A DNA stretch of 64,000 nt from Endomychus coccineus (lineage: Eukaryota > Arthropoda > Insecta > Coleoptera > Endomychidae), in the NCBI GenBank assembly GCA_958510875.1, contig OY294067.1:101042010-101106009 (forward strand), written 5' to 3'. Below the pieces are notes generated by a model. That model was not told where the DNA came from. It worked only from the letters and a program-made list of their open reading frames with translations, and did no database searches. Shown here piece after piece: positions 22,427-34,133 of the stretch. The position numbers and the translations under genes are program-made. Numbering within the stretch: the first letter of the stretch is position 1; each line of letters opens with the position of its first letter.

Positions 22427-23349
22427 CAGGGCCGGATTTAAAAGGGGAGGGGGCAGGCTAGGTAGCTGCCCGTGGCCCCCACAAAAAAAGGCACCCCTAC
22501 GTGAAAAATAATTCGCACATTTAGAGGTTTATTTTATACAAACCAAACACGTTTTTAATTGAAATTACACCCATAGAACACGACAACTCCATTGGATTAT
22601 TGCTACAGAGGTTGAAATCATCAGAGAAATTTAAAACTCAAAATTTTATTCCCATTATTGAACAATTCACTACCTCTTTAAGTCAGAGGTGTTCCGCATA
22701 TGAAGCCATTCATTCTAATTTTGGATTTCTACATCATTTGGAAATTTTGACTCCCGATGAAATTGAAGCTCAATCACTAAAAATGGTTAGAATTCATAAC
22801 AATGATTCGGATGAGAACCTAGGTGTGGAACTAGTACAATTTGTTGAATTTTTCAGTACATTTGAAGAAGAAATCAGCTTATCAGGCTCATCAAATATAA
22901 GCAAAGAACTTCGAATGTGAGGACAGCTAAAATAAAAAAAAGTGGATAGTGCGTTTGAAACATTGAGGTGAAAGTTCGTTTATATTTAGTTCTGATGCTG
23001 ACTACCTGCAATGGAGAAAGATCGTTTTCAAAGCTGAATTTAACTAAAAATCGACTCCGGTCTATGTTTGACTCATTAATCTATTATGAGCATTGAGCAC
23101 GATGTCTTAAAACAACTAGATATGTTCGACAAAATCGATTAATTTTCAATAAGAAAATCTAGAAAACTTTAATCGCACTATCACACATTTTACTAAACTT
23201 ACTAACTAAACTTACTATTCTTCATTTTGTATTTTGTATTATTTTTAAATTATTCATAAAATTAGATTTTTCATTTTTACGAATGGTAGGAGGTATGGCC
23301 ACCACACGAGTTCTGCCCAGGAGCCTTCACAGACCTAACTCCGGGCCTG
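22427..23349 (+). mobile_element. hAT element relic with 8-bp target duplication
   Basis: The ends CAGGGCCGGATTT (22427) and, inverted, CAGGCCCGGAGTT (ending 23349) form imperfect terminal repeats of the hAT type. The flanks TATGCAGG (22419-22426) and TATGCAGA (23350-23357) match at 7 of 8 bases, the expected hAT target duplication. At 923 bp it is internally deleted. The same terminal motif occurs at 29895-30954. Confidence 0.8.
22600..22920 (+). pseudogene. hAT transposase fragment (ZMYM1-like family)
   Basis: A 106-codon open stretch reads LSQRCSAYEAIHSNFGFLHH, then LTPDEIEAQSLKMV and LGVELVQFVEFF. This is the insertion-domain segment common in hAT transposases annotated as zinc-finger MYM type 1-like. 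The catalytic core and the C-terminal dimerisation region are absent. Confidence 0.7.
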
Positions 23350-23357
23350 TATGCAGA

Positions 23358-25199
23358 ATTGAGTAATATTATGAAATATTCCAAGAATCATTAAACTTGT
23401 GAATTAGAACTGTGGCTCATTTTCATAATACAATTGAATCACGATAAGGAAAAATGGAGTTCCCATTCGAACAAATTGAGATTTCCGATGTTTCTCATTC
23501 ACTTTCTGGACCAACATTTCAGCGCTCCCTGTAAATTATTCAGAGGATGTGAAAATTTTCAGTGATTCGTTCACCTTTCAATATCCATGATCCAGTCACT
23601 GCATATCACTGAAACTGGTAATTCACATGAACGTATGTCCGGTAGGTTCATTTGTCTCTTTTCTAGAACAGTCTAATAATCCATAAACGGTTTATTCTGG
23701 TTGTAAATGAATTTGAATCAGAATCATGAGAGGAATCCGCAAATTTAACAAAATACAGGATATCCTATCAAAATAACAAAGGAGATGTCACTTTCGGAGA
23801 AACCGAAATTTTCACAATAACGGAAATATTTTGGTAGAATTTTCACTGTTTCCTTCACCGTCTCTGGAAATTTTCATAATCGTGCTATTTTTAGTTCTTC
23901 ATATGCGTTAACGAATGAAGACGTAACCTGTATTTTTGAAAAACATTGCTTCTTGAATTATTTCTAGCAGGAGAATATTGGTTAGTCTATGCGGGGAAAT
24001 TAATTCAGGGTAGGTTTAGGGGGACAATTCTGATAAAACTTATTAAAGCTGATTATTCCTTGGAAATCGACTAAACTGATTATTAGTGATCGATTTAATT
24101 GAATATTGCGGCAAATATGTTTGGTTAAGTTATTAGTTATTTGCATAGGGGGTCTACTATTATTCAAGTAATGGGACACAAAGTTGATCACAGGTTTGTT
24201 AACTGTATTTACAGCTACTGCTCTAGAATTAGAGTTATTTTGATGGCCATTTGCAGGACCAGTTTTGAAATGGTTGTCTGGGTTTTTACAAAAATTGGAT
24301 TCATTGCTTGTTCCAAACGAATAGCTTTTAGTAAGCGGTATGCAAGATTCTGTTATCCTGGTAATTCATGCAGATAAGTTTGCAGCGCAAGATTTTCATT
24401 AATAGATGCTTTCGCATGGAATCGTCAAACGTACTTTGTATTGTAATACACTACGCATATCTTGTATACGCATATATAACTGATAAGATGTCTCTCTAAG
24501 TTCGGTTTTCAAACACATCAGATTTCGATGTTTCATTTCTGTTATTAGAAAAATACTGAAACAGTAAATTTTTTGTATTTGGCCCTGAACCTGTGTCGCC
24601 ACGACTACCTATATATTAAAATTCTGTCTCCCTGTAACTTATTGATGATAGCTATTGATTAATTTCTTATGGTTATTTAAATTAACATCAACAAACATGT
24701 GATAAATTTTCGGAAGCTGCGATAAATATATCTAAAGTTGCTTGATGACCGTTATAAGTGGTGTTGCTTTTAAATAAAAGCTTCGGAACTCGGCCATTAT
24801 TGCAGAATTATCAGTAGTAATATTATTCAGAATTCTTTTCATTCGGCTATGTTAATGGAGGATGTCTCACGAATTTAGTTATTTACATCAGAGTTATGCG
24901 GACCTTCGAATTCGGATTCAGATGAATAGAATTTAGGAAAATTGAGGAAAGGTTAAGAAGGAAATTTATAAAAACTTACATTATGAGTCCAACTGTTTCC
25001 ATTATTTAGTTATAGATGCTTTGGCGATGATGTCCTCTGCTATATGCGGGTTTGATATAATACATTGCCCTTTGTTCACCGATGAACATACGATGTTTAG
25101 ACGGAAATCAGTCGAGTTCATGTTCATTTCGTTAGTTTAGTCAGTTGAAACGAACCGGTACTAATTTTGACAACTTTGTGAAAATTCCACCATCTCACT
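23358..25199. other. Unannotated stretch with possible Gypsy leader remains
   Basis: No supported gene. On the minus strand near 24000-24380 open frames rich in Asn and Gln could be worn Gag sequence leading away from the primer-binding-site-like motif at 25200, but no zinc knuckle or capsid motif is readable. Confidence 0.35.
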
Positions 25200-25212
25200 A
25201 CCGACTGCGCCA
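25200..25212 (-). promoter_or_regulatory. Second tRNA-Ser-type primer-binding-site motif
   Basis: The 13 bases are identical to the primer-binding site at 1120-1132 and in the same orientation. To its right TGTTATTC could begin an LTR, and to its left an ATG follows about 90 bases downstream on the minus strand. This suggests the leader of another, degraded Gypsy copy. Confidence 0.4.
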
Positions 25213-25457
25213 GTTATGTTATTCTATCGAGGTAAGTTTTTTCCAAAAATATTAAAATGTAAAAATAATGAATTTATTAGAACATATTGTATAGATGATT
25301 AAGAATAGATCTGCACAAGAAGAAGCATTATATTATAAGAAAAAATACATCATGCACTGATGATAAAATAGATTCCAATATTTCCAGACATCATAGTAAT
25401 CTAATCCAATAAGAAGTTGAACATAAAGAGTTGGAGATATTTTGTAGTATCACTTTC

Positions 25458-25731
25458 TATTCGTATGTAAGAATGAGGATCTCCGTACCGGTGATTAATT
25501 CAAAAAGTGGACTGTATTTAAATTTATTTAATAAAGAACTGTGCAAATAATATAATTTCAGACAAATTATGTCGGAATTAAATATAATGATGCAGTAACA
25601 TGTTTACTTAGTTAATCAGATAGCATGCTGAGCGTCGCTAAGACAGCGGGAGGGAGAGAGATGGGTTGAACCCCTTCAGATGCGGCCATTTGCACTTTAC
25701 ATTTGATATAGTCCTAGCACAAACTTAAACA
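25458..25731 (-). repeat. 3' LTR of the minus-strand BEL element
   Basis: Aligns to 31564-31854 along nearly its whole length. Shared blocks include AAGTGGACT, GAACTGTGCAAATAATAT, GAGCGTCGCTAAGACAG and TTCAGATGCGGCCATTTGCA. The TGTTTAAG start (minus strand) is intact; the CTAACA end is worn. Confidence 0.85.
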
Positions 25732-28700
25732 TACTCCCCGCTTTTTGAAAGGATCCCTTTCGAATAAAGTTAGCTATTGTCTTGATTGGGAAGTATGCAT
25801 ACTTGCGAAACGGCACGTTTAAAAACACCTGATATGGTTTTTACGGTATCTTACGGATTCATCTAGCCCGGGGTGAACTTCGATGATTCGATCTGATGTC
25901 CAGAGGAGTGTCGGCGTGTTATCTTCCTTAAGAATACATAGAGAGCCAACGGAAATTGGCGATGACTTCTGAAACATCCACTTCGTTCGCTGCTGTAAAT
26001 GGTGAAGCTAATCTTGGGTCCAGCGGGTCCATAAATGCTGAGACATCATTTGGACACATTTGAAATGGGATATATAGTTGATGGTGTAATTTTTCATGTC
26101 TTTCTCTGGTACAACTACTAGGGCCTCGCAGATGATGAAGTGTCCTGGTGTGATAGCACAAAGGTCATCAGGTCGTTTGACATAGGTGAAAGAGGGCGCG
26201 AATTGAGTACTGTTTCCACTTTTGATAATGAAGTATAAAACTCTTCGGAAGTGAGGTATACAGGGGTTAAAACTCTTTCCAAGTGATGCTTCACGGAGCG
26301 TACATTAGCTTCCCAAAGTTCGCCAAAGTGAGGAGGAATAAAATGTCACTGAATTCGACACTTGCTTAGGTAGTGCTGAAATTTACTATCCTGCAATATT
26401 TTATTAATAAGACTCAATTTTTTGTTTGCACAAGTAAAATTTGTAGCATTGTCGTAGTATATGTTTGAACACAAGCCGCGTCAAGTAACAAATCTTTTTA
26501 GAGCGCCTATAGCGCCTCAGTGGAAAGTTCGCTCACTAGCTCTAAGTGAACAGCCTTGCTTAACATGCAAATGAAAAGACATATGTATTACTTGATGTAT
26601 TTACGATTACAGTATTTACGATTACGGTATTTGCCGTCTTTTGTTTGAAACGGTCCCATATAATCGACACCACATGAGAAAAAAATTCAGGAGGGTGTGA
26701 TTCTTAATTCCGGAAGGTCACCCATTTGAGGAAAATGAGTTGATGGCTTTGCTTTAAGACAACGGAGACAGCTTCTCATTACAACCTCTACAGCTCATTT
26801 GCCATTAAGAGGCCAATAATTTTGTCTTACAATTGATAGTGTGGTTTGCGTACCAGAATGTAAATTCTACTGTGTTCACGTTCTATTAACAGACGTGTGA
26901 AGAGGTGTACGAATGGGAGGAGATTCGGGTGTTTATAATTGTATTTTGGATTTGAATTCCTCAATCGACCTCCAACTCTTACAATTCTATCACTATCGAG
27001 AAATAGATTTAGAGATTTTAGTTTACTAGTTGGTTTGCTAACTCTGATAGTTTTTATGATTGGAAATGAAGCTGCTTGGACGATTTTTATTAAAACTTGA
27101 GTGGCAAGATCAGTTTCGTTAAAATTCAAAGATCCGATTATTCTGCATGATTTCGGTAACCTTGAATTCTGATAAAATCTGAGACAGTAAGCGGTAACGT
27201 TTAATAATTTATTGGAAGATGTTACCTTATCAAATAACGTGAATTCAAGTAAAACGTTTAAGGAAATTTTTCTCAATTTTATTTCTGGTGTTTCTTGATC
27301 ATATCGAGGGAAGCTTGAAATATGAGAAACGCTTCTGCAATTTTCAAGATTAGATTTGACAAAAGAAGGTCTGTTCCACCACAAAGATGAATCATTTAGC
27401 TCATTTGGATTTATGCATCTTGAAATTATATCAGCTGAATTCAGTAAAGATGTGACATGATACCAATTTTCTGAATTTGTTATTGATTGAATTTCTGATA
27501 CTCTATTTGAAACAAATGTTTTCCAAATTGAAGATTCAGATCCCATTCAAGATAGGGAAATTGTTGAGTCGGTAAAGTGATATACATCATGCACGTGAAT
27601 TTCAATTGATTTTAATAGTTTGTCTACTAATCGTGCAAGCAATATGGCACCACACAATTCTGGTTTTAGCAAGGAAATCTCCATCAACGGAGCTATTCTA
27701 TATTTTGCGCAGACTAAACGAGTTAAGATAGTACCTTCAGGGTCTCTTGAGCACATGTACACGGCTGCTTCATGAGCCTTTGTAGAGGCGTCACAAAATC
27801 CATAAATTTGAGTATGTATTGTAATTCGATTAAAATTTGAAAAGGAATGCAAATGCTATTGATATTAGATAATTGATGATAAAATTTGAGCCAATCGGAT
27901 TGAAGATCCGCTGGGATTTCATCGTGCTAACCACTTTTCAAATGCCAAAAGATTGAAGAATGATTTTGCCTTAATAATAATTGGTCCGACTAGACCTGGA
28001 GGGTCGGAGATGTTCGAAATAGCTGATAATATGGTTCTTTTGATGATTTTCCTTGGCATCATTGTACGGACATACGAACGATATTCGAAATTATCCTTGC
28101 TAGAGCTGCAAATTATACCTAACGTTTTTATAGTTTAATCGCTAGAAATGATATATTGAGATATATTATTTCCTTCGCTATTTAAATGGCATAAAACCTC
28201 TTGTTTGTTTGACGCAAATTTACGCAACTCGAAGCCGGAGCTTGATAAAATGTTTTGAATGTTTTTGAATAATGTTATTGTGTTTCGACAGTATTGGATC
28301 CTGATAATAAATCATTCACCTAGAAATTTGTAGCTATGATATTGCTTTCTACTGGATATTTTGCTCAATTATCGATTGCTAGTTGTTTAAGGCATCTCGT
28401 TGCTGAAAATGAAGAGCTCATACAATAACTTATCGTTGTTAATTTATAGTGTTTAATCTCCGAGCTGCTATCACTTCGCCAAGAATCCTTTGCAAATTTT
28501 GTTGCGATGCATAAATACCTATTTGACTATAAATTTTACTTACATCGGCCGTAATTACCAAATTATGTAGTCGAAAACGAGTTGTAATGGAAAACAAATC
28601 GGGTGAATTGTGGGTCCGACTTTGAGGGTGTCATTTAGTGACACTTGATGTTTTTGCGGACGCATCAAAGACAACGTGTAATCGGGTAGTCGTACTCTCC

Positions 28701-28800
28701 TTTTCAACACAGTGATGTGGTAGATAATATACGGGTTCGATTGAACGCTTGTGGAGGTATATATGTATCATGTGTCCCATTGATTCATATTCGTTTATAA
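25732..28800 (-). pseudogene. BEL/Pao Pol relic (RT, RNase H, integrase)
   Basis: Reading leftwards from 28800: RT with YLPHHCVEKES, HVVFDASAKTSS, HNSPDLFSITTRFRLHN and TADVSKIYSQI. Next comes a connection region with SGFELRKFAS and ISDPPGLVGPIIIKAKSF, then RNase H with YGFCDASTKAHEAAVYM (27800) and YHFTDSTISLS. 26827-27546 is the longest intact piece, with NWYHVTSLLNSADIISRC, SLWWNRPSFV and DRIVRVGGRLRNS. The integrase follows as RQNYWPLNGK, a zinc-binding CLRCLKAKP, and SCGVDYMGPF with the first catalytic Asp. The rest is heavily worn. The YVDD box is not readable. Confidence 0.8.
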
Positions 28801-28837
28801 AGTTTTTTAATTTTTAATTTTCGTTTTTTTTGACGTG

Positions 28838-29060
28838 ACAACGTCTTATAATTCGATGGAGCCGGCTGCACGCACAAAAAAACATGACTCATGCGGCGTT
28901 ACCTCGCTCTGAGGCGTTCCGTTTAAGGCTTGAAGTGCAAGCGAGAGCGCGGAACGAGCGACGAAGAGGCACAATCGGCCTCCGCGTTCGGCAGCGTTCG
29001 ACATCTGTCTCTTTCCTACTTGAGTGAGCGATGCTTCCGCGTGGACAGCTGCTATACAAT
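28838..29060. other. GC-rich island inside the BEL element
   Basis: About 220 bp markedly richer in G and C than its surroundings (for example CGGAACGAGCGACGAAGAGG). It begins where recognisable RT sequence stops (TTGACGTGACAACGTCTTATAATTCG is at its left edge). A 73-codon minus frame spans it without a motif I know. It is probably a fragment of another repeat inserted in the BEL element. Confidence 0.4.
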
Positions 29061-29894
29061 GATACATTTACATGTTTTCGTCAAGTATAAGTGCAGTGAA
29101 AAGTGAATGTGGTGTCAATTGTTTATAGCAACGATAATTGCGGCGATAAAGGTAATGATTCTTTCGATATTAAATATATGTTCAGTGATATATTGTCGAA
29201 TATTCGTGCTTTCATCATTAAAATAAATAGCATCGGTCCGCTAGTGCAGCGATTGTAGGTTATGCTATAATTGACAAAACTATAACAATAAGTTAACGGA
29301 ACTATTTCACGATGAGTAAAAAATCAATTGCTTTACTATTCGATCGAAATAATTATCGAGCGTAGCTATGGTTTCAAAAAATTAAAACATAAATGTTAAA
29401 TCTTCCACATATCATAACAACGTGTCTGAAATGACAGGTTGGACCAGCCAGCCGTCAAAGGGAACAATTTTCTCCTATATCAAACACATTGAGGCGGGCT
29501 TTTTCAAAGCTAGAGTTACAAAAATTTTAATGATGTTTCCAAATTTTAAATTTTAAATGTAAGATTTATGAACAATAATTTAATCACAGTTTATTCTTAT
29601 AATAAATTATTCAAAATTATTACTTTCTTACAACAAGTAGAAGTAAAATGAACGAAGGATTTTGCAATCGGTGGTGATTCATTGGAAGTATAGTTGTTAG
29701 TGGATTTAATATCCAGCTTTTCCAGCAATTGACAGTGTTTAGTTAAGAATTAAAAAAATTGATTGACTGTGGGAGAAATATTATTTTTAACGTGAATTAC
29801 CCATTTGGTACGATTGGAATTATCTAATTTTAGAGCTACCAGAAATATTAGAAGAGTATTTCAATTTTTCACCCAGATGTTTTAGCGAGAACTG
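29061..29894 (-). other. Worn BEL gag/protease interval
   Basis: Expected to hold the Gag C-terminus and protease of the minus-strand BEL element, but too decayed to read. It is split from the rest of gag by the nested hAT. Confidence 0.35.
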
Positions 29895-30954
29895 CAGGGC
29901 CGGATTAACCCTCAACGGGGACCTAGGCAACCATCACTTTGAGGCCCTTTTTTTTCACGTCCGTTCCTTTCTTTTTTCGATTGATTGAAAAATACAAACT
30001 TATATCTTTCATAAAAAATTTATTTTCACAATGTAATAATATCAATAAAATTACTATCTACATTTTAAACATGTCGTTTTCTACATTTATTTTCGGCAAA
30101 TTCATCAATTATATCTCCAATATCGATTTTGTTCAATAAATCTGACTCAATGCGAAGTATACCTAACATCTCGAGTCGTTCTTGTCGCGTTGTAGCTCTT
30201 TCAGCAGCTTTGATTCTTTTTAATTGCGAGAAGGATCGTTCGGCAGAACAATTTGTGATCATTAATTTCAAAAAAATCCGAAGAGCTATTTCTGTGTTAG
30301 GAAATACATCGGCTAATTGATCTTCCATTGGAATCTTATACAAATGACTATGAGTTTTTTGTGCATCAGTGTATCTGGAGTTCACGTAACTTTGGAATTG
30401 TTCCATTTCAATGAAAAGTTCTTCCAAATCTCTAGAATAAAAACGAACTAAGTTATTTATAGCTTCGTGGAGGTCTCCATCACATAGAGAGAAGTTGATG
30501 AGAAACGCAAATCTCTCTGAAACTTCCATATGCACGTCGTTTGATTTCACTGTGAAGATTGTCGATGATTTCGAGGAAACCTTTTGTCCTAAAATCATCG
30601 CGAGGCGAAAATTCTACTTCTGGAGCATTTCCGTCATTAGGTTTTCTTATTCAATATACTCTCCTTTCACTTCGATACACTTCTTTGCACGCTCATACAA
30701 TTTGTCAAATGAGTCGAAAAAGTCCTTTTTAGGAACCTTGTCTAGTTCGTCGGTCGTCGGCTTTTGAATACGGTCAATTGAGTTTTATTTATTTGAGTAA
30801 AATTTATTATCAGTTCTGATTATATTTTTCTTTCACTCTCTAGAATTTTATGTTTGTAAGAGAATTTTAGAAGTCTTTTTCATTTTTCGGGGGCCTCCTA
30901 AAATCGGGGGCCTCAGGCAACTGTCTATTCTGCCTACTTGTTAATCCGGCCCTG
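29895..30954 (-). mobile_element. Nested hAT element relic
   Basis: The ends CAGGGCCGGATTAAC (29895) and GTTAATCCGGCCCTG (ending 30954) are 15-bp perfect terminal inverted repeats. CGAGAACT beside the left end and CGAGAAGT beside the right end look like an 8-bp target duplication with one extra G on the left. The element interrupts BEL gag, so it is younger than the BEL insertion. Only the C-terminal transposase region remains. Confidence 0.85.
30065..30598 (-). pseudogene. hAT transposase C-terminal fragment (dimerisation region)
   Basis: A 177-codon open frame ends in the hAT dimerisation block: FPNTEIALRIFLKLMITNCS, then AERSFSQLKRIK and RQERLEMLGILRIESDLL. This matches hAT transposases of the zinc-finger MYM type 1-like kind. 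A short frame upstream (LDKVPKKDFFDSFDKLYERA, near 30720) is a further worn piece ending in a stop. The catalytic core is missing. Confidence 0.82.
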
Positions 30955-30999
30955 CGAGAAGTAATGACGTGAAAATGTATCGAGAAAATTCCGTAAATT

Positions 31000-31530
31000 T
31001 ACATGTGATTTTTCGGAAATTGTAGCAAGATTGTATATTGAACTTGAATGAAAATGTATGCTTTTTTATCCTGGTATTTTCTTTTAAATAATTTCCATGC
31101 AATATTATAATTAGAATCGGTGGTAGATAATGAGCTAATTATGTTTAGTGCCTCACTCTTAAGCGATGCTTGTAAATAGTACAATGTTCGTACGTTGGTT
31201 AAAGTGGGATTCTTTTCAATTAACGAATAGAACGTGTCATGAAATTGCGTCCATTTGAAGTAGTTTCCTTGGATATTTTATTTCTGGTAGTTTTATTAAA
31301 TTGTGCGCTATTTACTGATGTAAATGGAGGAGGAGGAGGAAACGAGCATTCCGATTGACTGGAGACAATATTGTTTGGAATTATCAGCTGTTTTGCTTTA
31401 GGTATAAAATAAAAATAGTTGCTTTCCAATTGATCGCGCTCTATTTCGTGGGTATTCTTCACATGTCTAGTTATGTCAATTAGTTCGATTTCGATAATTG
31501 CACAGTAATTAATAAGTTTATTCACCACAC
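31000..31530 (-). pseudogene. BEL/Pao Gag relic (- strand)
   Basis: Reading leftwards, two overlapping frames give ECSFPPPPPFTSV, then KLPEIKYP, DTFYSLIEKNPTLTNVRT, YYLQASLKSEALNIISSL and NYNIAWKLFKRKYQDKKA. This is the same DUF1759-type Gag as in the + strand BEL relic. One frameshift near 31230 and stops near 31000 break it. The primer-binding site and LTR follow directly on the right. Confidence 0.8.
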
Positions 31531-31563
31531 AGATTGTTTATGCGGATCGAAGCTGACCAAAAA

Positions 31564-31854
31564 TGTTAGTATGTACGAATGAGAATCTCCATACTGGTGA
31601 CTAATTTAAAAAGTGGACTCTGTATTTGAATATGTTCAATAAACTTAGTACTAAAAGAACTGTGCAAATAATATCATTTTGGACAAATTATTTCGGAATT
31701 AAATATAATGCAGTAAAATGCTTTAGCTAATCTGATCGCATATTGAGCGTCGCTAAGACAGAGGGTTCTCGTGAGAGATAGAGACGAGTTCAACTGCTTC
31801 AGATGCGGCCATTTGCACTTTACATACGATATAGTCTTAACACAAGCTTAAACA
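31564..31854 (-). repeat. 5' LTR of the minus-strand BEL element
   Basis: 291 bp with TGTTTAAG...CTAACA ends on the minus strand, matching 25458-25731. A possible primer-binding site (TGGTCAGCTTCGATCC on the minus strand) lies a few bases inside, at about 31544-31560; the tRNA is not identified. Confidence 0.85.
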
Positions 31855-31859
31855 GTTTC

Positions 31860-32900
31860 TCTTGTCTAATGTCTATAAATAATGAATTTAACCTATTAAG
31901 GAAACATTCGAATAAGTATTATCTAACAGATCTTTCAGGTCCATAGAATTATCAGGAAAGGTGTATCAGCTCTATAATTTTATAAAACATCAAATCCACA
32001 AACTAGAAACGTAAAAAATAGAGCAGCATATATTAGGTATTTAATTGACAGGGACATTTTATCTGTTTCATGATTCTAAACATAAATCTAATAATTGACA
32101 CAAGTCGTCTGCAGACGTATTCCATTTATCGTAGTCAGCCAATTCTATTCGAGATGTTTTGTTCAGTTGCCCTTTAGAATTAAATTATACAGGGTTATGT
32201 TATATCTTGCGTTTCCATTTGATGTACTATTATTTATAGTATCCTTATGGACCCTACGCTTCTTGAGGAGGGTTTTGGACAATCCCATGTTAGTATGAAC
32301 GCTGATCTTCTCAATGAAATTCGAATTTCAAATTATTGAGATCAAACTTGGAGAAGCAAACCGTTACCATATTACCAGATGGAGATTGATTTTGTAGCTT
32401 GTTTGGAGACTGACAAAGATGGGACCGATCTAATTGTATTCAAACAGAATCAGATCCATCTAACGATCTTTTAAGAGCATTCCTGATGTGAATTTTTGAT
32501 TATGAAGCATCACTTTGAAGATTAATGTTACAACTTGAGAGTATTTTTTTCTGGTAATTATCCGAAACATAATAATATATATACATTATTCCACATTTCC
32601 TCTATAGCGTCTATGTGGTTATGTTTGACGTCTATTATGAGTTGACTGTAACAATAGATTCTGAAAATGACCTTCCACTAACAATATTACAGGAATTGTT
32701 ATTGTACAGAGATGAGAAACTATATAGATAATGTGTTTGAATATATGCAAATCGACTAAAGTGAATATTTGAATTCACGTTCGTAATTGAATTATACTAG
32801 GTATACTCTAGCCAATTTTGTTTTTGTCTGATTTGCAAAAATCAAATCAATAAGTCAAATAATAAAGTATAAAAGAACTCATATAATAACACTATTGATG
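31860..32900. other. AT-rich stretch, nothing recognised
   Basis: No gene, repeat arm or RNA supported. Confidence 0.45.
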
Positions 32901-33045
32901 AGAAATAATCATCCTTATTCACTAAAAATACTATTAACATACTGAAGATCTTTCGTAGCCATCGTCGGAGAAAACTGGCTATTTGGTAGCCGGAAGGTGC
33001 TCAGTACTTTAATAATATTTTTAATGGATAATGGTGATTATTTCT
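32901..33045. repeat. Palindromic MITE, copy 3
   Basis: AGAAATAATCATCCTTATTC and ACTAAAAATACTATTAA on the left are mirrored by TTAATAATATTTTTAATGG and ATAATGGTGATTATTTCT on the right. The centre holds GTAGCCATC...GGTAGCCGG. Best preserved palindrome of the family. Confidence 0.7.
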
Positions 33046-33870
33046 GATCAATAGTGAATAAGTCAATTATTAATCGATGTTGTTTCTGATAGAATTGCTA
33101 ATAACATGAATATTATTGACAACAATCGTTGACCACTAGCGAGCCTGATGATATAAGCTATTTATTCAATAATTTGTCTCAACATGAAAATAAATAGACA
33201 AAGTTTAGGTTCTCCAGGTCGAACAGTGACAACCCTTCCTTAGTTCCAGACTTGACAACCTGAAGAACCACAACTTTGTGAATTGATTTCTAACACGAGA
33301 TGTGTTTGAAATTCACTATACATTAAAATAAATAGTTTCACTCGATTGACTCCTCAATGAAATGACAAAACAAAATATTGGTAATTCATTTTGAGACAAC
33401 ATGATACAATACTTAATGTTTGTCTCTGAGTTGAATGAAATTGTTAGATTAGATACATCCAGATATATGAATCACGCATTCCTTTATTTGAGCTCATAAA
33501 TCTTCGATTTGATGTTACTAAATCAAGTAATACCTATTTTTCAGGTAACAACTAGAAATGAAATATTTGCCTGTTATATATAGTACTGTCTTTATGAATA
33601 TGATTGTAAATTTTTTATTATTGACGCATGTACATAATTTTCATAGAGTAGAAGGAGGCAGCCAAAATTCACAGAAGTGACATTCAGTTGTTTCATATTT
33701 ATAACAACTTCTGGAACATCATCACGCTTGTTCCTAATGTCAATATTTGATCTAAATTTTAGATAAAAATGTGGATAGCTCCATTATATTCTGAATTGAA
33801 CAGATCACAATGAATTACTCTTTCATATGATTTGTTAAAGTATACTGAGAATAAGCGTGGTACTTATTGT
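33046..33870. other. AT-rich stretch, nothing recognised
   Basis: No gene supported. Confidence 0.45.
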
Positions 33871-34133
33871 TGTATATATATCTCATAAACATGTGTTACA
33901 ATTTCGGTTATTCGTATTTCTGTTCGTGTCGCCTACGTGGGCATTTTTATTTGAAATTGGTGCGTTAAGGACGCTTTGTGCTAATACAATTAGTTTTGAG
34001 TAATCCCGTTTTGGGCATAATTAGTCTTCTGATGAGGGTCGTGAGATCGAAACGGACGTAAAGACGAAAATAATAAACATATGTGTTTGTGTGACCTATT
34101 TCCCGAAAATGTATATATAATTATCTCATAAAC
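33871..34133 (+). mobile_element. Short insert with hammerhead motif, flanked by long direct repeats
   Basis: TGTATATATA-TCTCATAAAC occurs at 33871-33890 and, with four extra bases, at 34110-34133. The 219 bp between them hold a hammerhead-like motif. A direct repeat of 20-24 bp fits the long, variable target duplications of Penelope-like elements, whose terminal repeats are known to carry small hammerheads. No RT or GIY-YIG sequence is readable in the insert, so the link to Penelope is inference. Confidence 0.45.
34024..34065 (+). ncRNA. Hammerhead-ribozyme-like motif with minimal stem III
   Basis: The core CTGATGA (34029-34035) and GAA (34049-34051) are intact. Stem I pairs GTCTT (34024-34028) with AAGAC (34061-34065). 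Stem II pairs GGTC with GATC around a GTGA tetraloop, leaving one G (34036) bulged. Stem III would be ACG/CGT closed by only two bases (34052-34059), with A at 34060 as the cleavage-site H. Such tiny stem III hammerheads are known from Penelope-like and related retroelements. The bulged G weakens the call. Confidence 0.5.

Larger units (their letters stand above)
25458..31854 (-). mobile_element. BEL/Pao LTR retrotransposon (- strand), both LTRs, with nested hAT
   Basis: Two related LTRs of 274 and 291 bp bracket a minus-strand BEL/Pao gene set: Gag next to the right LTR and Pol next to the left one. A purine-rich tract (25732-25746, AAAAAGCGGGGAGTA on the minus strand) adjoins the 3' LTR. 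The flanks CTTTC (25453-25457) and GTTTC (31855-31859) match at 4 of 5 bases, as for a worn BEL target duplication. A 1.06-kb hAT has inserted in the gag region (29895-30954). The coding parts carry many stops and shifts. Confidence 0.82.

Noticed and set aside
31220..31528. Pro-rich 102-codon protein as an independent gene
   Set aside because: It is the out-of-frame start of the minus-strand BEL gag; similarity continues in the next frame.
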